From positions 1 to 7,299 of the forward strand of contig JAQICP010000274.1 of NCBI GenBank assembly GCA_027858555.1: a DNA stretch of 7,299 nucleotides, written 5' to 3'. Position 1 is the first letter of the stretch. The number at the start of each line of letters is the position of its first letter. A program made the position numbers and the translations under genes. Shown piece by piece: positions 1-6,571 of the stretch. The notes below the pieces were generated by a model. The model was not told the DNA's origin. It did no database searches and saw only the letters and a list, made by a program, of their open reading frames with translations. The DNA comes from Vallitaleaceae bacterium. Its GTDB lineage: Bacteria > Bacillota > Clostridia > Lachnospirales > Vallitaleaceae.

Positions 1-35
1 CAAGTACTTGCAGGTAACTAACCATTCTTATTCTT

Positions 36-947
36 CTAATCAATAACGAAACCGAGATATTTCTCCTGTATAAACGACTTGAACTTCTCGTCAATACTGG
101 AAAAATATCTTTTTTTATGATAGATGTAATAAATGCTCCTGGTTAAACACATACCTTTAATGGTAAGTGGCGTTATTGAACCTTCATTAACTTCTTTTTC
201 AATTGATAATCTGGAGATAATAGATACACCTAAGCCTTTTAATATCATTTTTTTGATTATTTCATTGTCTTCAATGATTGCTTTTATCTTCAAGTCATTA
301 ATCGAATAGTTCGCTTTTGTAAGTGCTTCTTCAAAGGTCTTAAGTGTTGCCGATCCTTTTCCTCGGATAAGAAAATCTTGTTCTAATAGAAAACTCAAGC
401 TGACTTCTGTATTTTCCATATGACTGTACTTATTTGCGGGAACGGCCAGTACCAGTTGATCCTTAGCAATTTCGATGCTTTCAATATTTGCTTTCTTAAT
501 CTGCATGCCTGTAAATCCAAAGCTCGTATTGCCAGAAGCCACAGCCTCATAGACTTTCGCAGAATCGATCTTTTTGATGTTGTAGGCTATCTTTTTATAT
601 AGGGAAGAAAACTCATATAAGAGTTGGCCCAGAAGATAGTTTGCAGGCAATGTGCTTGAACATATGGTTAATTCACCTGAAATATCTCTTTCATTTTTAT
701 TGAATTTTGCAAAGATTTCTTCTTCTTTATTAAGAATAGTAGTAGCGTAACTATATATTTCTTTACCCTCTTTTGTTGGGATAATATCATTGTAACTTCT
801 TTTTAAAAGCGAGGTGCCAAAATCCTTCTCAAGGAGCTTGATCTGCTTAGTAACTGCAGGTTGTGTCAAAAATAATTTGTCTGCTGCTTTTGAAAAACTC
901 CTTAGATTTACTACCTCGATAAATGTTCTTAGATAAGCTGTATTCAT
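36..947 (-). CDS. LysR-family transcriptional regulator
   Basis: A DNA-binding regulator of 303 residues, full length for the LysR family. The N-terminal winged helix-turn-helix spans about residues 4-60 and shows the family pattern of a conserved FSKAADKLFLTQPAVTKQI segment followed by LEKDFG and LLKR. The effector-binding domain follows at about 87-290. I chose the ATG at 945-947 over the one at 957-959. It has GGAG six bases upstream and gives the usual LysR N-terminus (MNTAYLRTF), whereas the longer form adds only four residues. The gene is the last of five co-directional genes and starts 89 bases after the phosphatase stop, with its own candidate promoter between. Its position suggests that it controls the transporter operon upstream, probably in response to the substrate or a product of it. 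That is inference: LysR regulators more often lie divergent to their targets. The effector is unknown. Confidence 0.95.
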   Translation of the reverse strand: MNTAYLRTFIEVVNLRSFSKAADKLFLTQPAVTKQIKLLEKDFGTSLLKRSYNDIIPTKEGKEIYSYATTILNKEEEIFAKFNKNERDISGELTICSSTLPANYLLGQLLYEFSSLYKKIAYNIKKIDSAKVYEAVASGNTSFGFTGMQIKKANIESIEIAKDQLVLAVPANKYSHMENTEVSLSFLLEQDFLIRGKGSATLKTFEEALTKANYSINDLKIKAIIEDNEIIKKMILKGLGVSIISRLSIEKEVNEGSITPLTIKGMCLTRSIYYIYHKKRYFSSIDEKFKSFIQEKYLGFVID

Positions 948-979
948 AGTAATCTCCATATCATCCTGTAATGTTAAAC

Positions 980-1006
980 TAACGAGTTCATTTTATTAAC
1001 ACGTTA
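980..1006. promoter_or_regulatory. Candidate LysR operator dyad
   Basis: An imperfect inverted repeat with 9-base arms (TAACGAGTT at 980-988, AACACGTTA at 998-1006, one mismatch) lies just downstream of the candidate -10 box of the LysR gene. Its inner 15 bases, 986-1000, read GTT-N9-AAC and fit the LysR-type T-N11-A box. The position at the start point would suit autorepression. It could also act as a weak hairpin after the operon. The sequence is AT-rich, so a chance match is possible. Confidence 0.35.
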
Positions 1007-1011
1007 TTCTT

Positions 1012-1040
1012 ATCATACACTTATCTACGAAAAGGTTCAA
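1012..1040 (-). promoter_or_regulatory. Candidate sigma-A promoter of the LysR gene
   Basis: On the minus strand TTGAAC (1035-1040) and TATGAT (1012-1017) are separated by exactly 17 bases, a good match to the housekeeping promoter. The -35 box overlaps the TGA stop of the phosphatase gene (1037-1039). The LysR gene could therefore be transcribed independently of the transporter operon as well as by read-through. Confidence 0.5.
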
Positions 1041-1876
1041 ATACTAATTAATATAGCGGTAGCATCATCATGTATTCGAAGACGTTTATGTTTCGTAAAA
1101 TCAACATCGTCGTCTTCGAGCTTCCTGATTCGGCCTAATACTTTTTCAAGTCCTTCGTTTTTACAGGTATCCATTAATTGCTTTATAGTCAACTGTCTAT
1201 ATTTATTATAGATAGCAGAATAACCGTCGCTCATGAGTAGAATGTCAAGAATACTTGATAACGCATATTCTTTATAGATCCCATTATTAATGGCTTCTAT
1301 GTCATGCTCTAGTATATAGTAGCCACCTTTTGAATTCATTTTCATTCTATTGTCTCGTAGTACTTTCAATTCCTCATCTGTATACCCACTAAAAGTTATA
1401 GCTTTAAGACGTTCTTGATTATTGAATATCATATTAATGACTTGAAGATCAAGTTCTTCAATTGTTTCATCAATAATTGTCTGGGTATGTCCATCATTTG
1501 TCTGAATTACTATCTCTGAATCACCTAAAACATAAGTTTCAAGCACTTCACCACTCATTCTTACAATTGCGATTGTGGCAGAGGCACGGTCTAATTTAGA
1601 TAATTGACTAATATCTGCGTACCTAGCAAATGCTATATTCAGTTGGGAGATGCCTTCTTCAAGAATGGTGATTATGCTTTTATCTAGTTGTTCTATATTC
1701 TGGGATAAATAGTGGTTCCACCATTTGACCATCCATACTACATCACTAGTTTCGTCTGTATAATTAGCGTGACTTAGTGGTAGCGCACCATCAAGTATCC
1801 AAAAACTATGCTCAGTTGCGCCATAGATGTCTTCATTATGTGTTTTGTAGGTATCTGTAATAGAATCAATTGTCAT
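1037..1876 (-). CDS. PP2C-family metal-dependent phosphatase (compact, transporter-linked)
   Basis: A 279-residue cytoplasmic protein without signal peptide or membrane segment. The motifs of PP2C phosphatases occur in order. HNED is at residues 13-16 (metal/substrate motif), ILDGA at 27-31 (metal aspartate), SAT at 99-101, LGDS at 117-120, MSDG at 215-218 (metal aspartate) and HDDATAI at 269-275 (the DN-T/A motif). All expected metal-binding aspartates are present, so it should be an active Mn/Mg-dependent phosphatase. Its start has AAAGGAG six bases upstream, and it begins 11 bases after the permease stop, so it belongs to the ABC transporter operon. There is no partner kinase, anti-sigma factor or sensor domain in the window, unlike usual PP2C contexts (PrkC/PrpC, SpoIIE, RsbU). 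I infer a role tied to the imported compound, such as dephosphorylating it, or control of the transporter. The GHGG part of the second motif is replaced by GALP. The family is secure; the substrate is unknown. Confidence 0.85.
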   Translation of the reverse strand: MTIDSITDTYKTHNEDIYGATEHSFWILDGALPLSHANYTDETSDVVWMVKWWNHYLSQNIEQLDKSIITILEEGISQLNIAFARYADISQLSKLDRASATIAIVRMSGEVLETYVLGDSEIVIQTNDGHTQTIIDETIEELDLQVINMIFNNQERLKAITFSGYTDEELKVLRDNRMKMNSKGGYYILEHDIEAINNGIYKEYALSSILDILLMSDGYSAIYNKYRQLTIKQLMDTCKNEGLEKVLGRIRKLEDDDVDFTKHKRLRIHDDATAILISI

Positions 1877-1887
1877 GTTTAACTCCT

Positions 1888-3564
1888 TTAAAACTTAGGT
1901 ATTTTACTTATGAATATACTCGTCCCTAATGCAAATGCAACAACTAAAGCGCCATATGCCATGGAAAGGCCAATCTCATATTCAAATATGCCATTCACCA
2001 TTGCAATGGATATGGGTTTATTACTGACTGTATATAAGAATGCAGAGATGGTATATTCTCCAATACTCCTAATAACGATCAACATGGTGCCACCCATTAT
2101 GCCCGGGGTGATGATGGGTAGGACCACCTTCCTGAAGGTTTGTATAGAATTAGCCCTGAGACTTTTTGATGCTTCAATATAGGTGTCATTTAGATGCTGC
2201 AACGATATGGTCGTCGTCCTGAACATGAGTGGCAGTAAACAGACAAAATAGGCAAGGGGTAAGAGTATATATTCTCCAACTAGGATCTGATTTCCTGTAA
2301 ATATGCTGGGTCGATTAAACGCATTGATCATATTGATAGCAATAGCGCTTGAGGGTATCGCCCAAGGCAGCATGATTAACAGTTCAATCATTAGTTTGAA
2401 CTTAGACTTGGTTTTAACAATAATATAAGAAGCAGGTAGTGCCACCACTATGCATAAAATTGCCGTTAAACAAGCCATCACAATGCTATTAATAAAGGGT
2501 GCTAGAGATCTTGATTTAGTGAAGATCTTAATATAATTATCTAAAGAAAATTCTTTTGGATATATCTCAATCATCCAGGTTCCCGGTTGCACAAAAGATA
2601 GAATAAATATGGCAATAATTGGCAATAGAATAAAGATGACTATTGAAAAGGCTAAAAATATCAGTAGTAACTTGATTAAAGGATTATGGATCTTCTGTGG
2701 TTTAATAGAAACACCTTTAACGGATGACACGAATCTGGATTTATTCTCATAGAAGCGAATAACGCCAAGATACATTAGGGAAACTACGGTTAATATAATA
2801 ACTTGTGTTGCTGCAATATCCATATAATTATTAGCTTTTGATAACAAGATCTGGGTTGTCATCACTTTATAACTGCCACCAATAATACTTGGAGCAGAAA
2901 AAGAGCCAATGCCAGTCATGAAAGTAATAACACTAGATGCAATTAAGGCAGGTTTAATAAATGGTAGTATAATTGTGGTAAAGACTTTCCATTTTGAAGC
3001 ACCAAGATTTCTAGCAGCTTCAACGGTACATCGATCAATATGTTTAATTGCAATGGAAACATTGATATAGAAATACACATATTGGGTGTAAGCATGAATA
3101 AATAGGATACCTTTAAGTCCTGATAATCTTAAAGGTGATTCTTCTAAGTTAAGGATTGTTTGAATTGTTTTGGTAACCAGGCCACTTTCACCATATAGCT
3201 GGACAAAGGCAAACACAATAATAAGTCCTGGCAAAACTATGGGAAGCAGTAACAGTCTATCCAGCGTTTTCTTAAAAGGTAGTTCGAAAAAATGAACCAA
3301 AAACGCCAATAGGGTACCGATAACGCCACATACGATTACCGTTAAGAAACCTAATATAATAGAGTTTTTAAGTGCTAAACGATATGCCTCAGTTTTGAAA
3401 AAGTTCAGGTAATTGCTAAGTGATAAGCCATTATCAGTAACCAAACTTAATTGAAATGTTCTAAGGACAGGATAAAGTATAAAACCGACTAAAACCCAAA
3501 TCAGTAAACTGGTCATCACAACTTTTGAAACACTTGATTTTTTATTACTTGATTTTCCCATCAT
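1888..3564 (-). CDS. ABC importer permease, two fused BPD_transp_1 domains
   Basis: A membrane protein of 558 residues that combines both permease halves of an importer in one chain, as in FbpB and the PhnU2/AepW permeases. About twelve hydrophobic segments form two repeats joined near residue 285. Each half has a cytoplasmic EAA loop that docks the ATPase. The first (about 182-201) is canonical: EAARNLGA, then IILP. The second (about 464-483) reads EASKSLRA, then VVLP, with arginine in place of the conserved glycine. The reading frame begins at a GTG (3573), but I chose the ATG at 3562-3564. It lies three bases after AGGTGATC, which is an exact complement of the 16S rRNA 3' end; the next ATG (3559-3561) is an alternative. 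It starts 13 bases after the ATPase stop and is followed 11 bases later by the phosphatase gene. The substrate is not evident from the sequence; iron, phosphonate or organophosphate are the family options. Confidence 0.95.
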   Translation of the reverse strand: MMGKSSNKKSSVSKVVMTSLLIWVLVGFILYPVLRTFQLSLVTDNGLSLSNYLNFFKTEAYRLALKNSIILGFLTVIVCGVIGTLLAFLVHFFELPFKKTLDRLLLLPIVLPGLIIVFAFVQLYGESGLVTKTIQTILNLEESPLRLSGLKGILFIHAYTQYVYFYINVSIAIKHIDRCTVEAARNLGASKWKVFTTIILPFIKPALIASSVITFMTGIGSFSAPSIIGGSYKVMTTQILLSKANNYMDIAATQVIILTVVSLMYLGVIRFYENKSRFVSSVKGVSIKPQKIHNPLIKLLLIFLAFSIVIFILLPIIAIFILSFVQPGTWMIEIYPKEFSLDNYIKIFTKSRSLAPFINSIVMACLTAILCIVVALPASYIIVKTKSKFKLMIELLIMLPWAIPSSAIAINMINAFNRPSIFTGNQILVGEYILLPLAYFVCLLPLMFRTTTISLQHLNDTYIEASKSLRANSIQTFRKVVLPIITPGIMGGTMLIVIRSIGEYTISAFLYTVSNKPISIAMVNGIFEYEIGLSMAYGALVVAFALGTSIFISKIPKF

Positions 3565-3577
3565 GAGGATCACCTGC
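3565..3577 (-). promoter_or_regulatory. Shine-Dalgarno site deciding the permease start
   Basis: In the 13-base gap between the ATPase stop and the permease ATG, the minus strand carries AGGTGATC. This matches the 3' part of the extended Shine-Dalgarno (AAGGAGGTGATC) rather than the usual GGAGG core. It overlaps the upstream GTG, which argues against GTG as the start. Confidence 0.6.
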
Positions 3578-4621
3578 TTATTTGTTTAAGATTTTAATAC
3601 ATTTAGGCTCAATGCTTAAACATACCTTTTGACCAATCACATAATCATTACTGTCCGTATATGTATTTAATTTAATCACCTTCAGTTCAAGGGTGTCTAC
3701 CATAATTATATATTCTACTAATTGACCATTGATAGCCACTTTTTCGATGGTTCCATTCAATTGATTAGGGGCCACTCGAAGTTCATCAGTTATCAAGATA
3801 TCTTGGGGACGAATAGAGATATAATCTCCAGTTGAATCACTTGACAATTCCAAAGTGGTTGTGTGGTTGAGTATCGCCTTATTGTTTTCGATTTTGGCTT
3901 TATATAAATTCGTGTCACCAATAAAATTAGCTACAAATGCATTGACAGGTTTGGTATAGATTTCATGGGGGGTCCCAACTTGAACACATACGCCCTGGTC
4001 AAACACGGCAATACGGTCCGACAGGGTTAAAGCTTCAGTTTGATCGTGGGTAACAAATATTGTGGTAATACCTAATTTGCGTTGTAGTTCTTTTAATTCC
4101 ATTCTCATCTGATCCCGCAGTCTTGCGTCTAGATTGGATAGGGGCTCATCTAATAACAGCAACTTAGGTTGCATCACCAAAGATCTGGCTAATGCCACCC
4201 GTTGTTGTTCACCACCTGATAACTCCGACACATTACGCTTGTCATAACCTTCTAATCGAACAAGGTTTAAGTATTTACGCACTTGTTGTTCAATGGTTTT
4301 TTTCTTTTCTTTTTTGTTTTTAAGTCCATAGGCCACATTATCATATACGTTCATAAAAGGAAATAAGGCATAGTTTTGAAAAACCATGCCTACATTTCTT
4401 TTTTCTGCTGGTAATAATGTAATGTTGTTACTCTCAAAATAAACAGACCCATTTTCGGGACGCACAAATCCTGCAATGATTCGTAAAAGCGTCGTTTTCC
4501 CACATCCAGAAGGACCTAAAAAGGTGAAAAATTCACCTTCATTAATGGATAGGTTAACTTTATTTAGAACACACTTTTGTTCATAAGATTTTTTGATATT
4601 TTCAAGAGCTAGTAGTTCCAT
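3578..4621 (-). CDS. ABC importer ATPase with TOBE domain (FbpC/PotA/PhnT type)
   Basis: A 347-residue cytoplasmic ATPase that powers the importer. All nucleotide-binding motifs are intact: Walker A GPSGCGKT (36-43), Q-loop Q82 in VFQNYALFP, signature LSGGEQQ (134-140), Walker B LLLLDEP (154-160), D-loop SNLDAR and switch histidine H192 in THDQTEA. The C-terminal 100 or so residues form a TOBE-type domain, with SIRPQDI at 269-275. This places it in the iron / polyamine / phosphonate / sugar group of importer ATPases (COG3842). It starts only three bases after the stop of the binding-protein gene. The ribosome binding site is weak (GAAGAA inside the end of that gene), so its translation is probably coupled to the upstream gene. 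This would fit a lower dose of ATPase than of binding protein. Confidence 0.96.
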   Translation of the reverse strand: MELLALENIKKSYEQKCVLNKVNLSINEGEFFTFLGPSGCGKTTLLRIIAGFVRPENGSVYFESNNITLLPAEKRNVGMVFQNYALFPFMNVYDNVAYGLKNKKEKKKTIEQQVRKYLNLVRLEGYDKRNVSELSGGEQQRVALARSLVMQPKLLLLDEPLSNLDARLRDQMRMELKELQRKLGITTIFVTHDQTEALTLSDRIAVFDQGVCVQVGTPHEIYTKPVNAFVANFIGDTNLYKAKIENNKAILNHTTTLELSSDSTGDYISIRPQDILITDELRVAPNQLNGTIEKVAINGQLVEYIIMVDTLELKVIKLNTYTDSNDYVIGQKVCLSIEPKCIKILNK

Positions 4622-4624
4622 GAT

Positions 4625-5773
4625 CTATTCTTCAGCATCTTTAGTGCTATCTTTAATCTCTGTATCCCATTGTTGCATCCATTCAGATTGTTTACTTGCT
4701 AAGTCAACCCAATCAACATTCATTGCAGTGATTGCGATTTCGCTCATCCATTCAGGTGAAGTAGCTAGTGCGTCAGGATTAGTAGGCATACGGTTATATT
4801 CAGTTGCAAGTAGTGCTTGAACTTCGGCACTTCCTGCAAATTCAATAAATGCTTTTGCTGCACTTGGATGTGCTGCGTTATTAATGAGTGCAATACCATC
4901 TGTTATTATTGGTGAGCCACTTACCGCATTTACCACCTCTAATGGTATATTGTTGTTAACTTTATTATCAATAATTGAGTTAAGTGTCGCAAAACTAATA
5001 CTTGCTTCTTGTCTACCAATCGCTTGGAACATTAATGATCCACTACCATAATATTGCTTAGTATTATCATCTAATTGGTCCATAAACACCCAACCAGTAT
5101 CAAGATCTGAAGTCATCTCATATTGTTGTAACAAACTTGAATAGGTAGCTCTTGCTGATGAGGACAAAGCATTTCTAAAAACAAGTTGATCTTTATAAGC
5201 TGGGTTTGTAAGATCTGACCAATCTTTTGGAGCATCCTCAGCTGCAATTACATCCGTATTATAGAATATCATGACAGGTGTTTGAATTGTCCCAAACCAA
5301 AAATTTTCTTCATCTTTAAACAACGGATCAATGTCATCTCCCCAAGTTGGGTTATATGCTTCAAACAGATCTTCTTCTTTTAATTCCATAAATATAGAAG
5401 AAGCACCACCATACATAACATCTGACTGTGGATTTTCTTTCTCTGCGCGTACACGTTCTGGTAATTCTCCTTTAAGGTTAATGAATTCAACCTTAACGCC
5501 AGTTTCTTCTTCAAATGCGGTTGCTAGAAGTTCTAACATCTCTTCGCCATGCGTAGAATAGATTACAACCGTATCTTCCAGCGGGGTGGCAATATCTACT
5601 TCTACAGCGTTATCTTCATCCGTATTTACAGTAGGACTATCTTCGCTACTACCATCTACAGTAGGGCTATCTACAGTATTATTATCCTCACCACTATTGT
5701 TTGAGTTACAAGCGGCTAAAGATAATACTATTACTAATACTAGTATCATGCTTATTAATTTATTGAATTTCAT
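4625..5773 (-). CDS. Solute-binding lipoprotein of ABC importer (COG1840, AfuA/FbpA/PhnS-like)
   Basis: A 382-residue extracellular binding protein anchored to the membrane by a lipid. The signal peptide is MKFNK plus a hydrophobic stretch ending in the lipobox LAAC, with the lipidated cysteine at 22. An acidic, repetitive linker follows (about 23-66), then the binding domain from about 67. Typical family features are VIYSTHGEE (70-78), a TGVKVEF strand, NPQSDVMYGG (114-123) and SGSPIITDGIALI (285-297). A tyrosine pair (Y241-Y242) lies roughly where FbpA-type iron binders coordinate ferric ion, followed by GSGS. That neither proves iron nor excludes phosphonates or phosphate esters. The start is the ATG at 5771-5773, with AGGAGG six bases upstream. 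An in-frame TTG 21 bases earlier would place this site inside the gene. It is the first gene of the operon. The membership is secure; the ligand is not. Confidence 0.95.
   Translation of the reverse strand: MKFNKLISMILVLVIVLSLAACNSNNSGEDNNTVDSPTVDGSSEDSPTVNTDEDNAVEVDIATPLEDTVVIYSTHGEEMLELLATAFEEETGVKVEFINLKGELPERVRAEKENPQSDVMYGGASSIFMELKEEDLFEAYNPTWGDDIDPLFKDEENFWFGTIQTPVMIFYNTDVIAAEDAPKDWSDLTNPAYKDQLVFRNALSSSARATYSSLLQQYEMTSDLDTGWVFMDQLDDNTKQYYGSGSLMFQAIGRQEASISFATLNSIIDNKVNNNIPLEVVNAVSGSPIITDGIALINNAAHPSAAKAFIEFAGSAEVQALLATEYNRMPTNPDALATSPEWMSEIAITAMNVDWVDLASKQSEWMQQWDTEIKDSTKDAEE
5627..5687. repeat. Short direct repeats in the lipoprotein linker
   Basis: TACAGTAGGACTATCT (5627-5642) recurs as TACAGTAGGGCTATCT (5657-5672), 30 bases away, and in a diverged form starting at 5672, 15 bases further. 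On the minus strand the two close copies encode the same DSPTV peptide in the acidic linker behind the lipid anchor. The pattern suggests expansion of a spacer by slippage or duplication. The linker probably just holds the binding domain away from the membrane. Confidence 0.7.
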
Positions 5774-5833
5774 TACTTTCCTCCTATGAATCAATCATTG
5801 CCTTTATTAGGTTATTTTATTAGTCATATAATC

Positions 5834-5856
5834 ATTATTTTGCATAATCACATGCA
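5834..5856. promoter_or_regulatory. Overlapping dyads, candidate operator of the transport operon
   Basis: Two inverted repeats overlap just downstream of the predicted start point of the operon. ATTAT-N5-ATAAT (5834-5848) has the T-N11-A geometry of LysR-type boxes. TGCAT-N6-ATGCA (5841-5856) is a perfect dyad. The first shares the TT-N9-AA frame with the box in front of the LysR gene (986-1000). A site at about +1 to +23 would suit repression. Evidence is pattern only, in AT-rich DNA. Confidence 0.35.
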
Positions 5857-5862
5857 TAGAGT

Positions 5863-5891
5863 ATTCTACATAAGAATCACATATTAAACAA
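5863..5891 (-). promoter_or_regulatory. Candidate sigma-A promoter of the transport operon
   Basis: On the minus strand TTGTTT (5886-5891) and TAGAAT (5863-5868) lie 17 bases apart, about 90 bases before the lipoprotein start. The -10 box matches the consensus at five of six positions. The -35 box is weak (three of six), which would fit a regulated promoter. No other well-spaced pair stands out between here and the gene. Confidence 0.4.
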
Positions 5892-6205
5892 TGGGTATAA
5901 TATTATTTCATATTGAAAATATCATTATAAGAATTAATTATATTGGGTTGAGTTTTTGGAACTTGTGTACCTGTTACCAAAGTAAGGCGGATAGCTTTTT
6001 TATAAATGTGATTTGCTATAGAGGATACAGTTATAAGAGAAATGGTAGATAGTTTACCTGCTATAAAGATAACTCAGCAATAGACTTGATAGATGGCATA
6101 CAGGATGTTATTATAATAGGGCTAGAACCACTTTCGATAGGGACTAATGAAATGTGGTTAGAATATGATTATAAGACAACAGATATAAGAAGGAGATTAA
6201 TATGA
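5888..6205 (+). pseudogene. Possible decayed reading frame, unidentified
   Basis: The plus-strand frame is open from 5888 to 6205 except for one TAG at 6050-6052, about 105 codons in all. It ends in a TGA that overlaps the ATG of the DUF1292 gene (ATGA). The part after the stop reads like protein, with IDGIQDVIIIGLEPLS and NEMWLEYDY. The TAG could be a mutated TGG codon. I recognise no family, there is no ribosome binding site before the ATG at 5891, and the first part overlaps the divergent promoter region. It may be a gene remnant or chance. Apart from this frame and the promoters noted separately, the 428 bases between the two divergent genes hold no feature I can support. Confidence 0.25.
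6086..6114 (+). promoter_or_regulatory. Candidate sigma-A promoter of the DUF1292 gene
   Basis: TTGATA (6086-6091) and TATTAT (6109-6114) are separated by 17 bases, giving a predicted start near 6121 and an untranslated leader of about 80 bases. It sits inside the doubtful open frame 5888-6205, which supports reading that stretch as no longer coding. Confidence 0.45.
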
Positions 6206-6486
6206 GCGAACAAGATAATATTATTATATTAACAGCTGAAGATGGCACTGAGGTTGAGTTTGAATTTCTTGATTTAGTGCCTTATGAAGGCAAAGAATAT
6301 ATCGTGATGCTTTCAGCAGATGTGGATTCTGATGAGGATGGTGAAGTGGTCATTCTTGAATTATCAAACCATGATGAGGTCGAAGAATATCGGCCAGTTA
6401 TGGATGAGGATGTATTGAAAAAAGTTTTTGATATCTTTAAGGAAAGAATGTCTGATGAGTATAATTTTGAGGATGAAGACGTGTAA
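6202..6486 (+). CDS. DUF1292 (YrzB-like) family protein
   Basis: A small, very acidic protein of 94 residues, normal length for DUF1292. It begins DNIIILTAEDGTEVEFEFLD, continues with YEGKEYIVMLSA and VVILEL, and ends in a short amphipathic segment (VLKKVFDIFKERM) and an acidic tail. This matches the family pattern of two short beta regions around G-K-E-Y and a C-terminal helix. The start has a strong AGAAGGAG site six bases upstream. The molecular function of the family is unknown. In many Firmicutes it lies beside the Holliday-junction resolvase-like gene (yrrK/ruvX) and the ireB-like gene yrzL. Here it stands alone, divergent from the transporter operon and followed by a long hairpin. It could be a second copy in the genome. 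Confidence 0.85.
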   Translation: MSEQDNIIILTAEDGTEVEFEFLDLVPYEGKEYIVMLSADVDSDEDGEVVILELSNHDEVEEYRPVMDEDVLKKVFDIFKERMSDEYNFEDEDV

Positions 6487-6500
6487 TTAGCCAATCATGA

Positions 6501-6554
6501 TACTGCCCTTGTCCGATTTAAAATAGCATTATTCTGAATCGGACAAGGGCAGTA
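6501..6554. repeat. 54-base near-perfect hairpin (18-base perfect arms)
   Basis: The arms 6501-6518 and 6537-6554 are perfect reverse complements (TACTGCCCTTGTCCGATT). The 18 bases between them pair further with one wobble and one mismatch, leaving a GCAT tetraloop, so the whole element is one hairpin of about 25 pairs. It begins 14 bases after the DUF1292 stop and ends 17 bases before the stop of the xylanase remnant that converges on it. No T-run follows on either strand, so a standard intrinsic terminator is doubtful. It could be a bidirectional terminator, a 3' end stabiliser or a small dispersed palindromic element. Confidence 0.8.
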
Positions 6555-6571
6555 AGCTGTAGCAATATCAG

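Noticed and set aside
1..10. Perfect 10-base palindrome CAAGTACTTG at the window edge, 25 bases after the LysR stop
   Set aside because: It is too short for a terminator stem, without loop or visible T-run, and its surroundings are cut off by the window edge.
1910..2182. Plus-strand open frame opposite the permease gene
   Set aside because: It lies wholly antisense to a well-supported gene, has no family signature and is a shadow of its codon use. The same holds for the antisense frames at 420-602, 4593-4820, 5331-5561, 5586-5789 and 6282-6494.
5774..5798. Upstream TTG or ATG start for the binding lipoprotein
   Set aside because: The TTG start would put the strong AGGAGG site inside the gene and add charged residues before the signal peptide. 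The ATG at 5773 has ideal spacing.
5960..6002. GC-richer stretch followed by a T-run, possible terminator or riboswitch
   Set aside because: I could find only a four-pair stem and no match to a riboswitch family I know. No gene ends just before it.
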